Shown: one piece after another, positions 1 to 11,499 of the stretch
Numbering within the stretch: position 1 is the first letter of the stretch
Layout: each line of letters begins with the position of its first letter
NCBI GenBank assembly: GCA_032433595.1
Contig: JASWJB010000161.1
Span: forward strand, 1 to 64,000
Reading direction: 5' to 3'
Origin: Conoideocrella luteorostrata
Taxonomy: Eukaryota; Ascomycota; Sordariomycetes; Hypocreales; Clavicipitaceae
Length of the DNA: 64,000 nucleotides
Translations under genes and position numbers: made by a program
Notes under the pieces: generated by a model
The model's database searches: none
What the model was told of the DNA's origin: nothing
What the model saw: only the letters and a program-made list of their open reading frames with translations

Positions 1-2301
1 GGGGGGCAATTGGAGACTTCCTTTTGATAACCAAGATGTCTTCGATTCGCTTAATATTTCAGCTAGCCCCGGCCTGATCAAGATCGTAGCCTCGCCGTAG
101 CCTGTCTTGAGTGGTATAGGATTGTGTTGGCCTACCCCGCCTCGAATTTAGAGGTTGCCTGCCTTGACATGACCCCAAACTGAGCTGAGCCAACGGACAC
201 GACGGTGAATTTCCCCTGTACCGACTGGCACGAGTAATGTACTTGAGGAGCAGGTTCGCATAGAGGATAATCACTCCGCGCGTAGAAAGAATTCACGGGT
301 TTGTAACTTGTAACACCAAGCGGTCCCACCTGGGCACGAGATAAACCGCTCCATCTTTCCTATTTATCCTGCCAGGAAGCTTGTGTATCGTGTCAACTTT
401 AACCGCCACGCCACTCAAATCCTAGATCACTGTGCGATTATTTATTACGGAGGACCACAACATATTTCCATTGGTGTTGGCACCATCTGATCAGCCATTT
501 ACCACTCGATACCACCCAACTATAGTATAATCATCGGGGTCGTGGTGGTCGCAAGGGAAGTGGTTATATCCGAGGCTCCTGGCAGCCACGTTGAGGGTTC
601 CCACGACGATCATGGGGCCAACCTCGTTCGAGACAGTGCCGAAGCTATCATAATGTAGATGTTGGATGGACCGATACCGCTAGTGCCACAATGCCGGCAA
701 TGCGAACGATCTGACTGCCATGAATTGGAGTGTCGGAAGGGTGTGCAGGGGGGTCAATGTCCTGCAACCCACGCAGCTGTTAGACAAAACAATTATTCTC
801 AACGCATATGCGACTCACACCTAAGGTAAGAGACGCCTCAGCAGAAACTTTGCATCTCACATGCTGCTCTGGAGCGAAAATGTAAATGGATCTGGTGTTT
901 TATGAGGACAGGGTTCCTGACCACGACGACCTACTACGGAGTACGGAGTACTATGTCCACCTTTGCGCTTGTTTTATGGGGATGTCTAGTGACCTCGGGC
1001 GGCCTGGGCGGCAGGGACATAATGCGGCTTGGGGCTGCCTGGAGTGCGATGTAGCTCCCTGTAGAGTAGGGACTTCGAATAATTTCTCCTCCGTATTACC
1101 ATAGAAAATTGGCCGTACATAAAATACCTTTTACACCGTAATTTCCTAGGTTCTATTCGTTGACTAGCTCTGCAGATACACCCACTGTGCCTCTCCTATG
1201 TACCAGCCGCATATACATTGGGCCTCTCCATCAAACATCTTAGCTAGGACGTCGTCCATTCCTCATCTTCCGCATCGCGCGTGCTTGCCGTGCCGCAGAC
1301 GCAGACACAAATGCCCGGAGGTCACGAAACATCTACTTCGCATGCGAAATGGAAAATATTTTGCATTGCATTTTGCATGACAGTCTGTGGAAGCTGAGGC
1401 GATAACAGCTGAAGTACTACCGCGCCGTCGGTTCTACACAATGGGCATAGCACAAGCGTGCTGGAGTGAAATACCCTGGCATCCTAGATGAAAAGTTAAG
1501 CTGCGAGGTAGGACCGTATATATGGGTTGAAGAAAACTGCCTGGAGATCCGCTCATCTTTCTCTATTAGCTACAAACTCTTAGCCGATGTTCATGTGAGT
1601 CTTGCCCTACATTTGTCTGTGCTGTCGCTTATCAATCAATTCAGTTTACACATACGAAACAATTGCCGTTCTTCTCTCGCATCGTCCGCCTCCTTCGGCG
1701 CGCCGCCTATAAATTGGTCCGATTTCCGTTGCTTTTCCCACTATGTGCATTTTGCCTACGTGATATGAGAATACCTAGGTTCCAAAACGGAACAGATGCT
1801 CTCAGATCCCGTCGATGTGCACTGAGACAACAAGGCAAGAAAGCAGAGGCTGTTCAGGGGTACGGCACAATTACACTAACAAATCGCCCCGCTATTCTGT
1901 TCTACAATCAGTTTAGAGAATAGCAGCGCGATGACAACAATACAGAGGAGCGCTATAACTATTTAGCTGTACTAATGCGTTCGTATCAGAGACACTTACT
2001 TCACAATCACCGATTCGTTAGTCAGCCAAACGCGGTCTAAAGCGAGTGCGACGGCGTGACAGGGTAGTAGCGAGGACCCTACTGTGAGTCCTGTCACCAG
2101 GTTACAATAATTGAGAGCGCAGCAATGATCAGTTCTTACTGCTACTTGTGCTGCTGCTGTTGCTACCGCTGCGAACGGAGCATTTATAAAATTGCAAGGA
2201 ATCAACCTCTGAGAGTGTTTAATTGGCGGCCATAACTATGTGATTACGATATCTCAATTACTGGTGCTACCATACATGCAAAACACGTCGGCCATGGTCA
2301 C
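1..2301. other. Gene-poor stretch with one possible zinc-cluster remnant
   Basis: I see no complete gene here. Open frames are short and lack recognisable motifs, apart from the zinc-cluster-like fragment listed separately at 1198-1380. The overlapping 9-mer pair TACGGAGTACGGAGTA sits at 935-950 and belongs to a dispersed short motif found across the window. Confidence 0.6.
1198..1380 (+). pseudogene. Possible remnant of a Zn(2)-Cys(6) transcription-factor DNA-binding domain
   Basis: The 60-residue open frame contains RACLPCRRRRHKC. This has the C-x2-C-x6-C spacing and basic stretch of the first half of a fungal Zn2Cys6 binuclear cluster. The second half (a proline loop and three more cysteines) is not found in frame downstream, and no good 5' splice site follows the third cysteine. 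It could be an isolated exon of an unrecognised gene, a decayed gene or a chance match. The motif is seen directly; its origin is inference. Confidence 0.25.
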
Positions 2302-3507
2302 CTAACATAACTGGCCCAGTGCTCTTAAAAGCCGTTGGCGGGTGGATGGACGGGGTCCCTTTAACTCTGTCCGTTCAACAACCAGATGGTACGCCTGTAG
2401 GCTGTTGACTTTGAAGGCATGCTGGCTTCCCCACAAGAACAGACGAAAGATACGATAGGTTTCTTCGCCCCAACCGGCTATAATGGCCTCCTTGGAGGCG
2501 TCAAGTCTCTTTGCCCACTCTAGCGCTGTAAGATGATAGTCCTCAGTCTCGTTTCTCACTGTGAGCAAGTTAAATCCGTGGCTCAGCAGTTCCCCGATGA
2601 CATCCTGCACCGTCATGAAAGTGTGGGTACCGCGCCATATATAGTCTCTTGTGAAGGCGCTGACGGCATATTTCTCAACGGCAGCGGATCCGTCCAGATA
2701 CAAACGGCCTCCGGGCTTGAGAATATCCCAGACTTTTCGTGCGTACGCGCGATAATCGGGCATGTGTTCGATGGTGCCGAACGCGACCGCATGGTCGTAC
2801 GGCTGGCTCGGCCGATGGTCAAAGAAGTCCTCCAGGATTACCTCGCCAGACAAGCCCTTGTCGCGCATCAGCTGCTGGATGTAGAGCGCCCCGGGCTCCG
2901 CAATGGTGAGGGTCGTAACGTGTACGCCTCGAACAGAGCAATACTGCGTGACGCCGCCCCAGCCGCCTCCAATGTCTAGAAGCCGCATGCCCTTCTTCAG
3001 GCCCAATTCGGAGAACATCGTCTCAACCTTGCGCTGCGACGCTTCTTCAATGGTATCACTCGGTGAGTTGAACAAGCCATGGGAATAAAAACGGAAACGA
3101 GTGTCAATGAAGGCTAGGTAAAGGCCGTCTTCTCGGCCATAATGGTCGCTAATAGCGTCCAAGTTCATCCCAGTCGTGGAACGAACAGAGTCCCATATGA
3201 ACTGTACCTTTTGGCGAAAGGGTACCTTGTCTTTGAATTGACTTCTGGCATTAAAGAGACTGCCAAGATCCCCCTCGACATCGATCTCACCTTGAATGAA
3301 GGCGCGGCCGACGGCAAGTTCGGTCATGGGAACCCGAACCGCAGCATCTGAGCGAAAGATGAGCCTGAAAACAGGGGGGCCGGCCCCAACTGGAAAGAGC
3401 GATCCGTCGGGGAGCTGGATTTCCCCGGGGATGTCAAGGGCGCGTAACAAGGCTGGAAGCCCCGTGCGTGGAATGGGGGTCGTGGGATGCTGCTGTGTCA
3501 TTTTCAC
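2302..3507 (-). CDS. Cyclopropane-fatty-acyl-phospholipid synthase-like SAM methyltransferase
   Basis: The protein has 401 residues in one exon. The family transfers a methylene from S-adenosylmethionine to a double bond of an acyl chain in a phospholipid; some fungal members methylate other lipids. Residues about 117-135 (AISDHYGREDGLYLAFID) match the conserved segment before the SAM domain. RLLDIGGGWGG (175-185) is the glycine-rich SAM-binding motif I. AFGTIEHMPDY and ILKPGGRLYLD follow as the usual later methyltransferase motifs. Length is close to bacterial Cfa proteins, and no signal peptide or membrane segment is visible. I chose the first ATG of the frame; a second Met lies two codons on. 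The neighbours do not suggest a pathway. Lack of introns and bacterial-type motifs are compatible with old transfer from bacteria, but intronless Cfa-like genes are also known in fungi. Exact substrate is unknown. Confidence 0.9.
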   Translation of the reverse strand: MKMTQQHPTTPIPRTGLPALLRALDIPGEIQLPDGSLFPVGAGPPVFRLIFRSDAAVRVPMTELAVGRAFIQGEIDVEGDLGSLFNARSQFKDKVPFRQKVQFIWDSVRSTTGMNLDAISDHYGREDGLYLAFIDTRFRFYSHGLFNSPSDTIEEASQRKVETMFSELGLKKGMRLLDIGGGWGGVTQYCSVRGVHVTTLTIAEPGALYIQQLMRDKGLSGEVILEDFFDHRPSQPYDHAVAFGTIEHMPDYRAYARKVWDILKPGGRLYLDGSAAVEKYAVSAFTRDYIWRGTHTFMTVQDVIGELLSHGFNLLTVRNETEDYHLTALEWAKRLDASKEAIIAGWGEETYRIFRLFLWGSQHAFKVNSLQAYHLVVERTELKGPRPSTRQRLLRALGQLC

Positions 3508-4624
3508 AGATCAAATCAATTCGGACGTTGTGAGGCATATGGTACGCGACGATTATAACATGTCCGAGTGCCAGAAGATTGAAGGGAATATCAGCGGCTA
3601 GGAGGCGAGACTGAACTCCGCCTTTATAATACAGGGAAGATTCTCCCGAAGACCTTCGGTCACAAGGGTCACCGGTACCTCACCGGCATTGTCCAAAAGT
3701 GAAAAGATCCGATGTTGTTCACATGTTTACCCCAGGGGGTGTCACTTCAGTATCGGCCCAACCCTTCTCCGAAGATTAAAGAGTATTGCCAGTTCTTGTT
3801 GGACGTGTGTACTAGTTATGACAGACGGCTGCCGACGTTCAGATCATCCTAGGAGCTAGCACACAATAGAAGGGCTGAAAAGTAATCGCAAGCCCCGATG
3901 CTTGGCATCAGTCTACGATAGGATAATGGGCCAGGCCACCGAATCCAATGAATTCAAGAAGTTTGATGGAATCTGGTGGGGAAATCCAGGAATCCATAGC
4001 TGTCATTAGCCAAAGATCAAGGACAACATTCCAAGTATGCAGGGAAAGAGGAAAAATAGGCAGGTCGTTCGATTTACTCTCAGTACAGGGTAGCGCAGTA
4101 CTAGCTGCGGAAACGCGACGGCTTCATGTGGAAATGCTTGGCGAAATTCTTAGTACCTGCAGGAGATAAGAAGAAGCACAATACAGCAGAGCACGCCTCC
4201 TCATTCGTGCCCCATGAGTGCGCACGACAAGATCCTACAGTGATCTAGGCTTCCTTATCGACGCGTGTAACACAGTATGTGTAGATGCCTAACCAACCCT
4301 CTCTGTTTGCTTGGATGGCCGACTATTTGTCTGGCGCTGAACCAAGCAGAAGCCAAACGAGTACTGTGCAGATTGAGCATGGAAAGAGGCAAATCGCATT
4401 TACTGGCATTGCTGCCATTGGCCTATAGTGAAAAATTGAGATGAATGCAATACAAATACAGCATGGGCTTTCGGAGGGACATATGGTGACGCTGCCCGAC
4501 GGCACTCCGCTCAGTATCGGCGAATCGCAGCCTCTGGGTGAAACTCCCCCGCACAGCAACAACGTTTCGTACGAGATAAAGCTGTCGCTTGAACATTCAT
4601 GCGAAACTTAAGATTAAGAACAAT
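3508..4624. other. Intergenic stretch between divergently transcribed genes
   Basis: This is about 1.1 kb between the cyclopropane-synthase-like gene (leftward) and the conserved gene starting at 4625 (rightward), so it should contain both promoters. I find no coding motif and no clear repeat. Confidence 0.5.
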
Positions 4625-5958
4625 ATGGTCCAATGCGCCTGTGGCCGGTCGTTCGGGTCCGACAAAGCTTTAGCCCAGCATCGAGATGCGAAACTTCGGA
4701 ATGGCCAAAGCTGTGGCGACGGTATTGCACGCACAACAAAGCCTCCTTGGAGCAAGCGATGGTTCTGGCTAGGTGTACGAACCAAAAAGAGGCCGATAAT
4801 AACGGTCCGCAGCGATGCCCTCACAGCTTCGTCCACGCCAGTCAGCAGCACAGCCGATTGCGAGCTAATATGTACCTACAACTGGCAAGAATGTGATGGG
4901 ACGAAGATTTATATCCCAGGTAAGTGTGCCATGCCGCGAGTCTTTGTTTACTTTGTGCAGTTGCCCGTAACTCACGATGCAAACACCAACCAGGTCACGC
5001 ACCATACTGGCATGATAACATCTTACCGTTCGCCGTACAAGAGGACAAAGGATCTTACTTTGTAGATCAAGATGCTGCACGCATCCCCAAGCATCCTTTC
5101 GAGCCAGTTTTTCGAGCCTCAGCCGTGTTGAACCCCAACTTTCGCTTTCACAACGTGGATGTTGTGGTGAACCGTAACAGTCTCCGGAAACTGCTTGATT
5201 TTTGCGGTGGGCACGTCAAGGACAGCTTCAAGGTCAATCTTTTGATCGTGGAGAACACGTTGTTCATCGAGCGTTGCGAGAAAAACGCACGACAGCTCAT
5301 TAGAGGATCATCCAGAAGCGGTTGGGGTCACAACTTTGAGAGGGCTTTCACCAGATGCCACCCCGCCGCCGGCGCAGATGACAGCTCCGGACACCATCGG
5401 GTCCTTTGCTACCCGATCGGAGATCTGCGATGCGCAGTACGGTTCGAAGTGGATGCCTGCTACGATGTGAATGCCGCGGAAGAGGCCCATCATACCGAGC
5501 CACTGCTTTTAGAATTCGGGGCCCTGTCTCTTGAAGGGGGGTCGGGTTCCGCCACTGGTAAAATGAGCTTACCCACGACGATGCCGCAGTCCACGGCAGC
5601 AGAGCTCAAGTCCACGCAGAAACCAAAGCCGGTTGGCATGTATCTTCCACAGCTGTGGTTTGGCCGGACGCCTTGGCTCATTGTTGGCACCCATACAAAG
5701 GGGGTTTTCCATTCGGTAAAAGTCACTGACGCAGCAGCCTCCTTTCAGCAGTGGGAGACGAAACATCAACACGCATTACAGAAAATGGCTACGTTACTTC
5801 ATGAGCTGCGAGAAGCTGTGAGAAAGAACAAGGGGAGAAGCTGTGCCGCTATTTGCGAGAAAGCTACCGGTCCTGCGGTAATTAAGGTTTTTGAGACGAT
5901 AGAGAGAAATCGAGCGCTTCCAGAGGATTTGATTGCCCAATTCTGGTGCTCTACCTAA
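4625..5958 (+). CDS. Conserved fungal protein of unknown function with N-terminal CxC/His zinc-finger-like motif
   Basis: Exons are 4625-4919 and 4994-5958, giving 419 residues. The 74-nt intron runs from GTAAGT to CAG and splits a Gly codon (YIPG/HAPYW), joining the frames cleanly. The N terminus has CACGRSFGSDKALAQHR (residues 4-20), a short Cys/His finger-like motif. The body contains YFVDQDAARIPKHPFEPVFR, a segment SGWGHNFERAFT, GHHRVLCYPIGDLRCAVRFEVD, and a C-terminal PQLWFGRTPWLIVGTHTKG followed by a helical end and RALPEDL. I recognise this as a family common in filamentous fungi. Some relatives carry the label geranylgeranyl pyrophosphate synthetase, but I see no DDxxD prenyltransferase motif, so I do not adopt it. 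Function and location are unknown. The ATG at 4625 is the first in the frame. Confidence 0.8.
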
Positions 5959-8900
5959 GAAGGCTTTGTTCATGTCATGTTTCATGCGGTGAGGGAAACG
6001 GGAGCAGCACGAGCAATATGCTTCACAATTTTTTGCAAACATGTATCGTAACGTCTGCCTCCATTCCCAATGTTCTGCTTTTAATGGTTGCCCTGCCGCT
6101 TTCTAACGATCTCGCTCTTCTAGTTATACAGAATTATAAAAATTACATGATCCCTTCCTATGAGTCGTTGATTACTGAACTACAATCAACTCCCAATCGT
6201 GATGTGTGACTTGGACAACATCTCGGTTCTTCAAATCAACGACGGTGATGATGAGTGTGACGCAGCGAATGCTGTTCTCGACTCGAACGACCAGGTGATG
6301 ACAGTATCTATCTTTCCCACTCCAACAAAATACTAAAGCAGCGCTCTATCAATCAACGCCTCATGCATTTCTAAGCCAATGCACGTGTCTCGACAAGGGA
6401 CGACGATGAATAAGAAGAGCTCGTGGTCGAGGTCTTTGGCGTTGGTGGACCTACCTTTCAGGCCGGAATGCCGTCAAAGCGTATTTCGAGATCTACCAAT
6501 CAATACCTACATTCTTTAATTTTCTATCCAGGTTCATTTCCAAGTTTTGGAAGACAGCTAAGAATATCACGAATGTCGTGCCTGTCGATTGCAATCATGC
6601 GCACACTCATCCTACCCTAAATGCAAGAGACGGTAGCTCTGAGGAGGAAAAGCTTGGCATTGATGCCAGTCTTCCTCGTCGACTGAAATGTTGGCCACGA
6701 ACTCTAATCACGTTGCAAGCCGGTATTAAAGTCAGTACGGAAGAAATTTTTTGCAAAGCCTATGGAGGTGGAAAGGGGACTGGTTGGTACTGATGTAGGG
6801 GCGAGAGCCGGCAAGAACAAAATAAACATGTTACTGCGCATTCCACAGCTTCTCGATCACGTAGTACCTGGACGGAGACAATGGCCACGTTGTTGAGGCC
6901 CACCGGCGTCGGGTACCTGGGCGTTGTCTCTGATGGCGTCTCAAGATGGTAATATATCTGCAACATCGGCGAGGGAGGGAGGCGAAAGTGGGCTTGAGAC
7001 AGAGGAATAGACACAGAAACAGCTGTGATCAATTTCCTGGCGACTGTTCCGCTACTGGGCGGTGCGGTTCACAACGAGCATCAATCGCTATCCAACCTCT
7101 ACGTCGCTCCTGTACCTCCTGATGCGCCATCCGTAAGCTTTTACGAGCCTGAACTCGTCTGAGTCTTCTCTCTATGAAGGTCCTACATTAAGAGCTTCAC
7201 TTAACCATGTTGCTACAAAAGCATTCATTTTTATATAGATAAACGAAGGGCACACCGCGTGTGCTACCTAAGGTGTGCTCAGGTGTGGAAACGGGAAAGC
7301 GACGTGCTGACAATACCTGAAGGGGCGCCAAACTCAGTGCCTCTCACTGTAGACCTGGAACATACCCGTGGATATGTAAGTGAGAATATGAAACGGTAGA
7401 TCGGTGGACTGGCCAGATAGGTAGGCGGAGGCTCCTTGGCGACGAGGCTGCTATCTAGTACCCTAGCCAATGCATATAACAAAACACGGCTGTTCGATGT
7501 GTGTTCGCTGACGCACAAGAAGCGTGAAAGATGGTACGCTCGGCCCCAGACGGCCACGTTGATAACCTCCCGCCTCTCACCGGATTTTGTGGTAGGTGGT
7601 AGCCTTAGGATCACAGTGGTGAGGTGATGTGGTGGCGAGAGGGCATGTGGCATGAATGTTCACCACACCTTCTAGAGCTGGAATATACCTGAAGTATGCC
7701 AAAACTGAATGTCTCCCGCTCTACTCCGCACATACTGACGATATGGGACAGAACGCCGCCGGCTTGACAAACGCACTATGCGATATCGTGTTGCCAGGCA
7801 GTCTGGTTCAATGCCTCTCTCTGAAGTCACGCATTTCCTGCCTATTCATCTACCAATTATTTCAAGAACACTTAAGGTATGGACGCTCTGCCGTTGGCTT
7901 GTGGCTTCGCCGCTCTCGCCGCCAGCCGGACCAGCTGATAAGCAGGTACCATGTGTGGCACAAGGCTTTCCCACACCTGCTAGCGTGAGTAGTTGAAGGC
8001 ATACACACACTTTATGCCCCTCACTGCAAGCTTAAAATGTGAGGTTGCCACATGGCCTGTGAATCTGTGGTCTCAGCAGTGGATAGCACGGATCAGTCCA
8101 TGCGCTCAGACAACTATACTCTATAAATTTTACCTTCAGCCGCTGGTCGTGGCCAAAGTCAAACAACACGGCGCCACGTTCTGGTAAGCACGCAATATTT
8201 CCAGCTCAGTGTCGTTGTGAGACGGGGGATGGATCCTGAGACACGTAAGGGTCGATGAAACGTCTCCCGTCAACGATGTTCTCATCGTTTGCTTCCGCTG
8301 GGACTTGTCGATAGAAGTGCAAGAGGTTGTTCCTCAAAATATATGGCGTAAAAAAAGGGCCGTCTAATCGGTGGCTATAACTAGGACCGCGGCGAAGCGG
8401 TACTCTGCAAGGGACTTACTTACATGGCGTCAGGCTGTTTAGCACCACCCTCGCCAAGGCAGATATGCAAACACTTTATGCCGGATCATGTACATTTGAG
8501 TGTGTCCGAACCTTGCATGGCAACTGAGACTTTATGACTCTTGAATCGCCATCGCCCATGCGGTATTAGTCCTGCGGCCGTGCCTATGTCCTTGAACCTT
8601 GGTAGAGGCCGGCTGCAGGTGAGTACCTGTTCTTGAAGCCGCCCGTGTTATTTCCCCAAGCCAACCAGCCGCCGGCTAGTCACAGGGGAGATATGCGCGT
8701 CACACAACTATCGAATCCTTCCGGAAAATGGAGGGGGGTGTACAAGCCCATATGCGCTCGGGTTGATATCTGCGCCGCTACTACGGAGTCCTTGCTGGAC
8801 AATCTGGATGGGTGGTGCCATTCTGCCGCAGCGCCGCAACGTCAATGACAGCGACCTGGACGGACGAGGTGTGCGTGAACACCAGTATCGTGTCGTACAC

Positions 8901-9659
8901 GAGTTGAGAGGCTGTGGTCACACTGGGGTAGTTGGGGATATTAATCCGGCTGGAAACCATGTTGTTGGCCACGCTGAGTACACCGCAGCAAACTCGGGCG
9001 AGTTTTGACAGCCGCAAACACGCGGGGAATCTGTTCCCATTCGACTTTGACAGCTGGTAATTACCCCATGTGCCGTGCCGTAGCAAACGCAAACTCCGCA
9101 GTTGCGGCAAGGCGGGCTAGTGGGCATGTACCGACTACCCAGCGACTCAGCCCACATCGAAGTCGTTGCTCTGCTTCGACGAACCCTTTCCCCAAGCAGA
9201 GCTGCTATATGGACTGAGATGATTATTTGTTAGCAGTCTGGACTGCGTCAGATGGCCGTATAATGGCCCAGGGTATGCCGCGGAGGTGAGCAACGAGATT
9301 AGCAGGTTCGTGGCCTGCCACATACGGATTACTCTGTAGGGAGTACCGAGATCGCAACTCTCAGGTATGGGTACTCGGTACCTCCTCCGCAGGAAGCGGA
9401 CCGATATGGAGCAAGGCCAGGGCTTGTTTGCCTGTGATGAAGCTCCTTGCCTGTTCCTTGCCTGTGATGAAGTTTCTCGCCTGATATTTCAGGCATCTTC
9501 AGCCTGGCGCCGCCGTAGCTGCAGCCAGCAAGCAGCCGGCCGGCGGGGCATTTGGCCACCGCCGCTCGTCCCTGCCACTGCCAGTTCAGTCAGAGTCATC
9601 AGCCGGCGTCAGCCAGCGGCAGGCTCTGTCTGGCCAGACTTTCTGGGTGCAGCCTCTGA
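5959..9659. other. Long gene-poor stretch
   Basis: About 3.7 kb without a gene I can support. Many frames of 60-125 codons occur on both strands but none has a recognisable domain, a credible splice pattern or consistent codon use. Part may be decayed coding DNA, but I cannot name a source. Confidence 0.45.
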
Positions 9660-10082
9660 CTTTTGCCGCTGACATTGCGCCCGCGCCGCCTGCCAGCCAC
9701 ACGACGCTCCACACCACACACAAACACAGCCCTTCCGCTTCCAACCTTGTGCCTTCGTCGCTTTATTACGGCCGTGTGCTACCATTTTCTTCACCTCCCC
9801 ACTCCCTTCCACTCCATCCCCTTTGCTCATTTACTTCTCACCCAACAACAATCCCGCCGTCCATCGCAAACGCTATCACAGCACCTCCTAGGTTTCCTTC
9901 ACACAAGTAGTTTACCTGATCGGACTTTTCTTGTTCCTACCGCAACTCAGCGCTCCTACAACTCGTCAACAAAAACCACCACTCCATCCAGCGAGGCGTC
10001 TTCATCTCCAGCCTTCCGCTGCTACATCGTCCTCCCTTAATAACAACCCATTTCCCAAAGTCACCCCTCAACGTCCGAGTTT
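9660..10082 (+). promoter_or_regulatory. Pyrimidine-rich promoter and leader of eIF1
   Basis: The non-template strand upstream of the eIF1 start is strongly C/T-rich (CCTTCC, TCTTCACCTCCC, CATCCC blocks) from about 9670 to 10080. CT-rich upstream tracts are common in highly expressed fungal housekeeping genes. No clear TATA box is visible. The transcription start cannot be placed from sequence alone. Confidence 0.45.
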
Positions 10083-10829
10083 ATGTCCATCGAAAATCTC
10101 AAGTCCTTTGGTATGTCTACTCCTTTCATGGCTTTCTTTTCATGTTCCAACGACGCCCGATGAATACCATCGCGTCGCGTTCTTGGTTTTTGTTTTCTAG
10201 ATCCTCCAACCCCCCCTCTTCACCCCACCCTGCGTTCGGACCGTCACAGATTAATGCTAACTCTTCTCCAGATCCCTTCGCCGAGGCTGACGAAGATACG
10301 GGCGACAATAAGCAGGCCCAAAATTACATACATATACGCATCCAACGTAAGTGTCTTACTCCCCGGCTGCCGTTGCCTACGATGGCTACGGCTTGGACAA
10401 CCCCACTGCACGGTCCTGCGTCGCTCGCGCGCACGTGAGCTGGATGCTCGGTAGCTGCTATTGTACATACGCCAGTTTCACTAACTCTCTGTTCAGAGCG
10501 TAATGGACGTAAGACTTTGACCACTGTTCAGGGTCTTCCGAAGAAATTTGACCAGAAGAAAATCCTCAAGGTCATCAAGAAGAAATTTGGTTCGTGGCGG
10601 CGACGTCTTTCCCCCTTGCTTTCTCACTACTCAAATGCAAAGAACGTTGGCAGGTCATTTTACTAACGTTGACGCTGCAGCTTGCAATGGCACTATCGTC
10701 AACGACACCGAAATGGGAGAGGTGATCCAGCTCCAAGGTGATCAGCGCAAAGATGTTCAGGAATTTCTCATCGACAAGAAGGAGGGCCTTGAGCTAGACG
10801 CCAAGACCATTAAGGTCCACGGCTTCTAA
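10083..10829 (+). CDS. SUI1: Translation initiation factor eIF1 (SUI1)
   Basis: Four exons (10083-10110, 10272-10346, 10497-10589, 10681-10829) encode 114 residues, the usual eIF1 length. eIF1 binds the 40S subunit near the P site and controls scanning and start-codon choice in the cytosol. The spliced protein starts MSIENLKSFDPFAEA and contains YIHIRIQQRNGRKTLTTVQG, LPKKFDQKKILKVIKKKF, CNGTIVNDTEMGEVIQLQGD and the C-terminal KTIKVHGF, all hallmarks of the SUI1 fold. Introns are 161, 150 and 91 nt. Donors are GTATGT, GTAAGT and the unusual GTTCGT, and the last intron has a CTAAC branch site 17 nt before its acceptor. It converges with EOS1, which ends 670 bp downstream. This is among the safest calls in the window. 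Confidence 0.97.
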
Positions 10830-11499
10830 GCTTCGCAATGCGCCGTCGCCCCGTCAGCTGCTTGCTCTTCCAGGAGATGCATGCTCCCGCTGATTCGGAG
10901 GACGAGGTTGGGACGAGAACGATCCCCTCGTATTGCACCTCATTTTAGATGTATCGATACCCAGGGGTTCAAATCGGCTCCAATCACACCCCGAGGACGA
11001 CGGCCATTATCATCCACCGATGTGTGATATTGTTTGTTTTGGTGGGAGGAACCTCGATAACAATCAAGTTCTGGACTGCGTTGCAGTGCGGCCAGTAGAT
11101 ATGATGATCCTCTGCTTTGTCTCTTCAAAGTATGAATTAGGCTATAGGCTAGGTGTATTGCATGGCTTGTCAGTCCCTCGTTTAGTCAGCTTCTACAGGC
11201 ATGCTGGGCCGTAGTTTAGGTCATAAATAAAGCGAAATGGAAATTCATACTAAGAAGAGACACAGATTTAAAGAAAATGTACTTGGTGAAGAACACTAGG
11301 GACGCTCGCAGTCGTCACGGTTTACATACTCCCAGAACGCCGTGATCCCGGTAGAAGTTTTTTGCAACGCCAGCCGACAAATGCCATGCGGATAATAATA
11401 ATAATATGCTCAGCCAAAGCTGGCACAGGCATGAATTTTCCTCCCCCCCGCCCGGCCACACATTCGTTCATCTTTTCTCAGGAGGTACTGGAATGCTGA
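10830..11499. other. Intergenic region between convergent genes
   Basis: About 670 bp holding the 3' ends of eIF1 and EOS1. A short run of TAA repeats lies near 11393-11405. I see no coding sequence or terminator-like structure worth naming. Confidence 0.5.

Noticed and set aside
4625..5958. Geranylgeranyl pyrophosphate synthetase label for this family
   Set aside because: No aspartate-rich DDxxD motif or prenyltransferase pattern is present.
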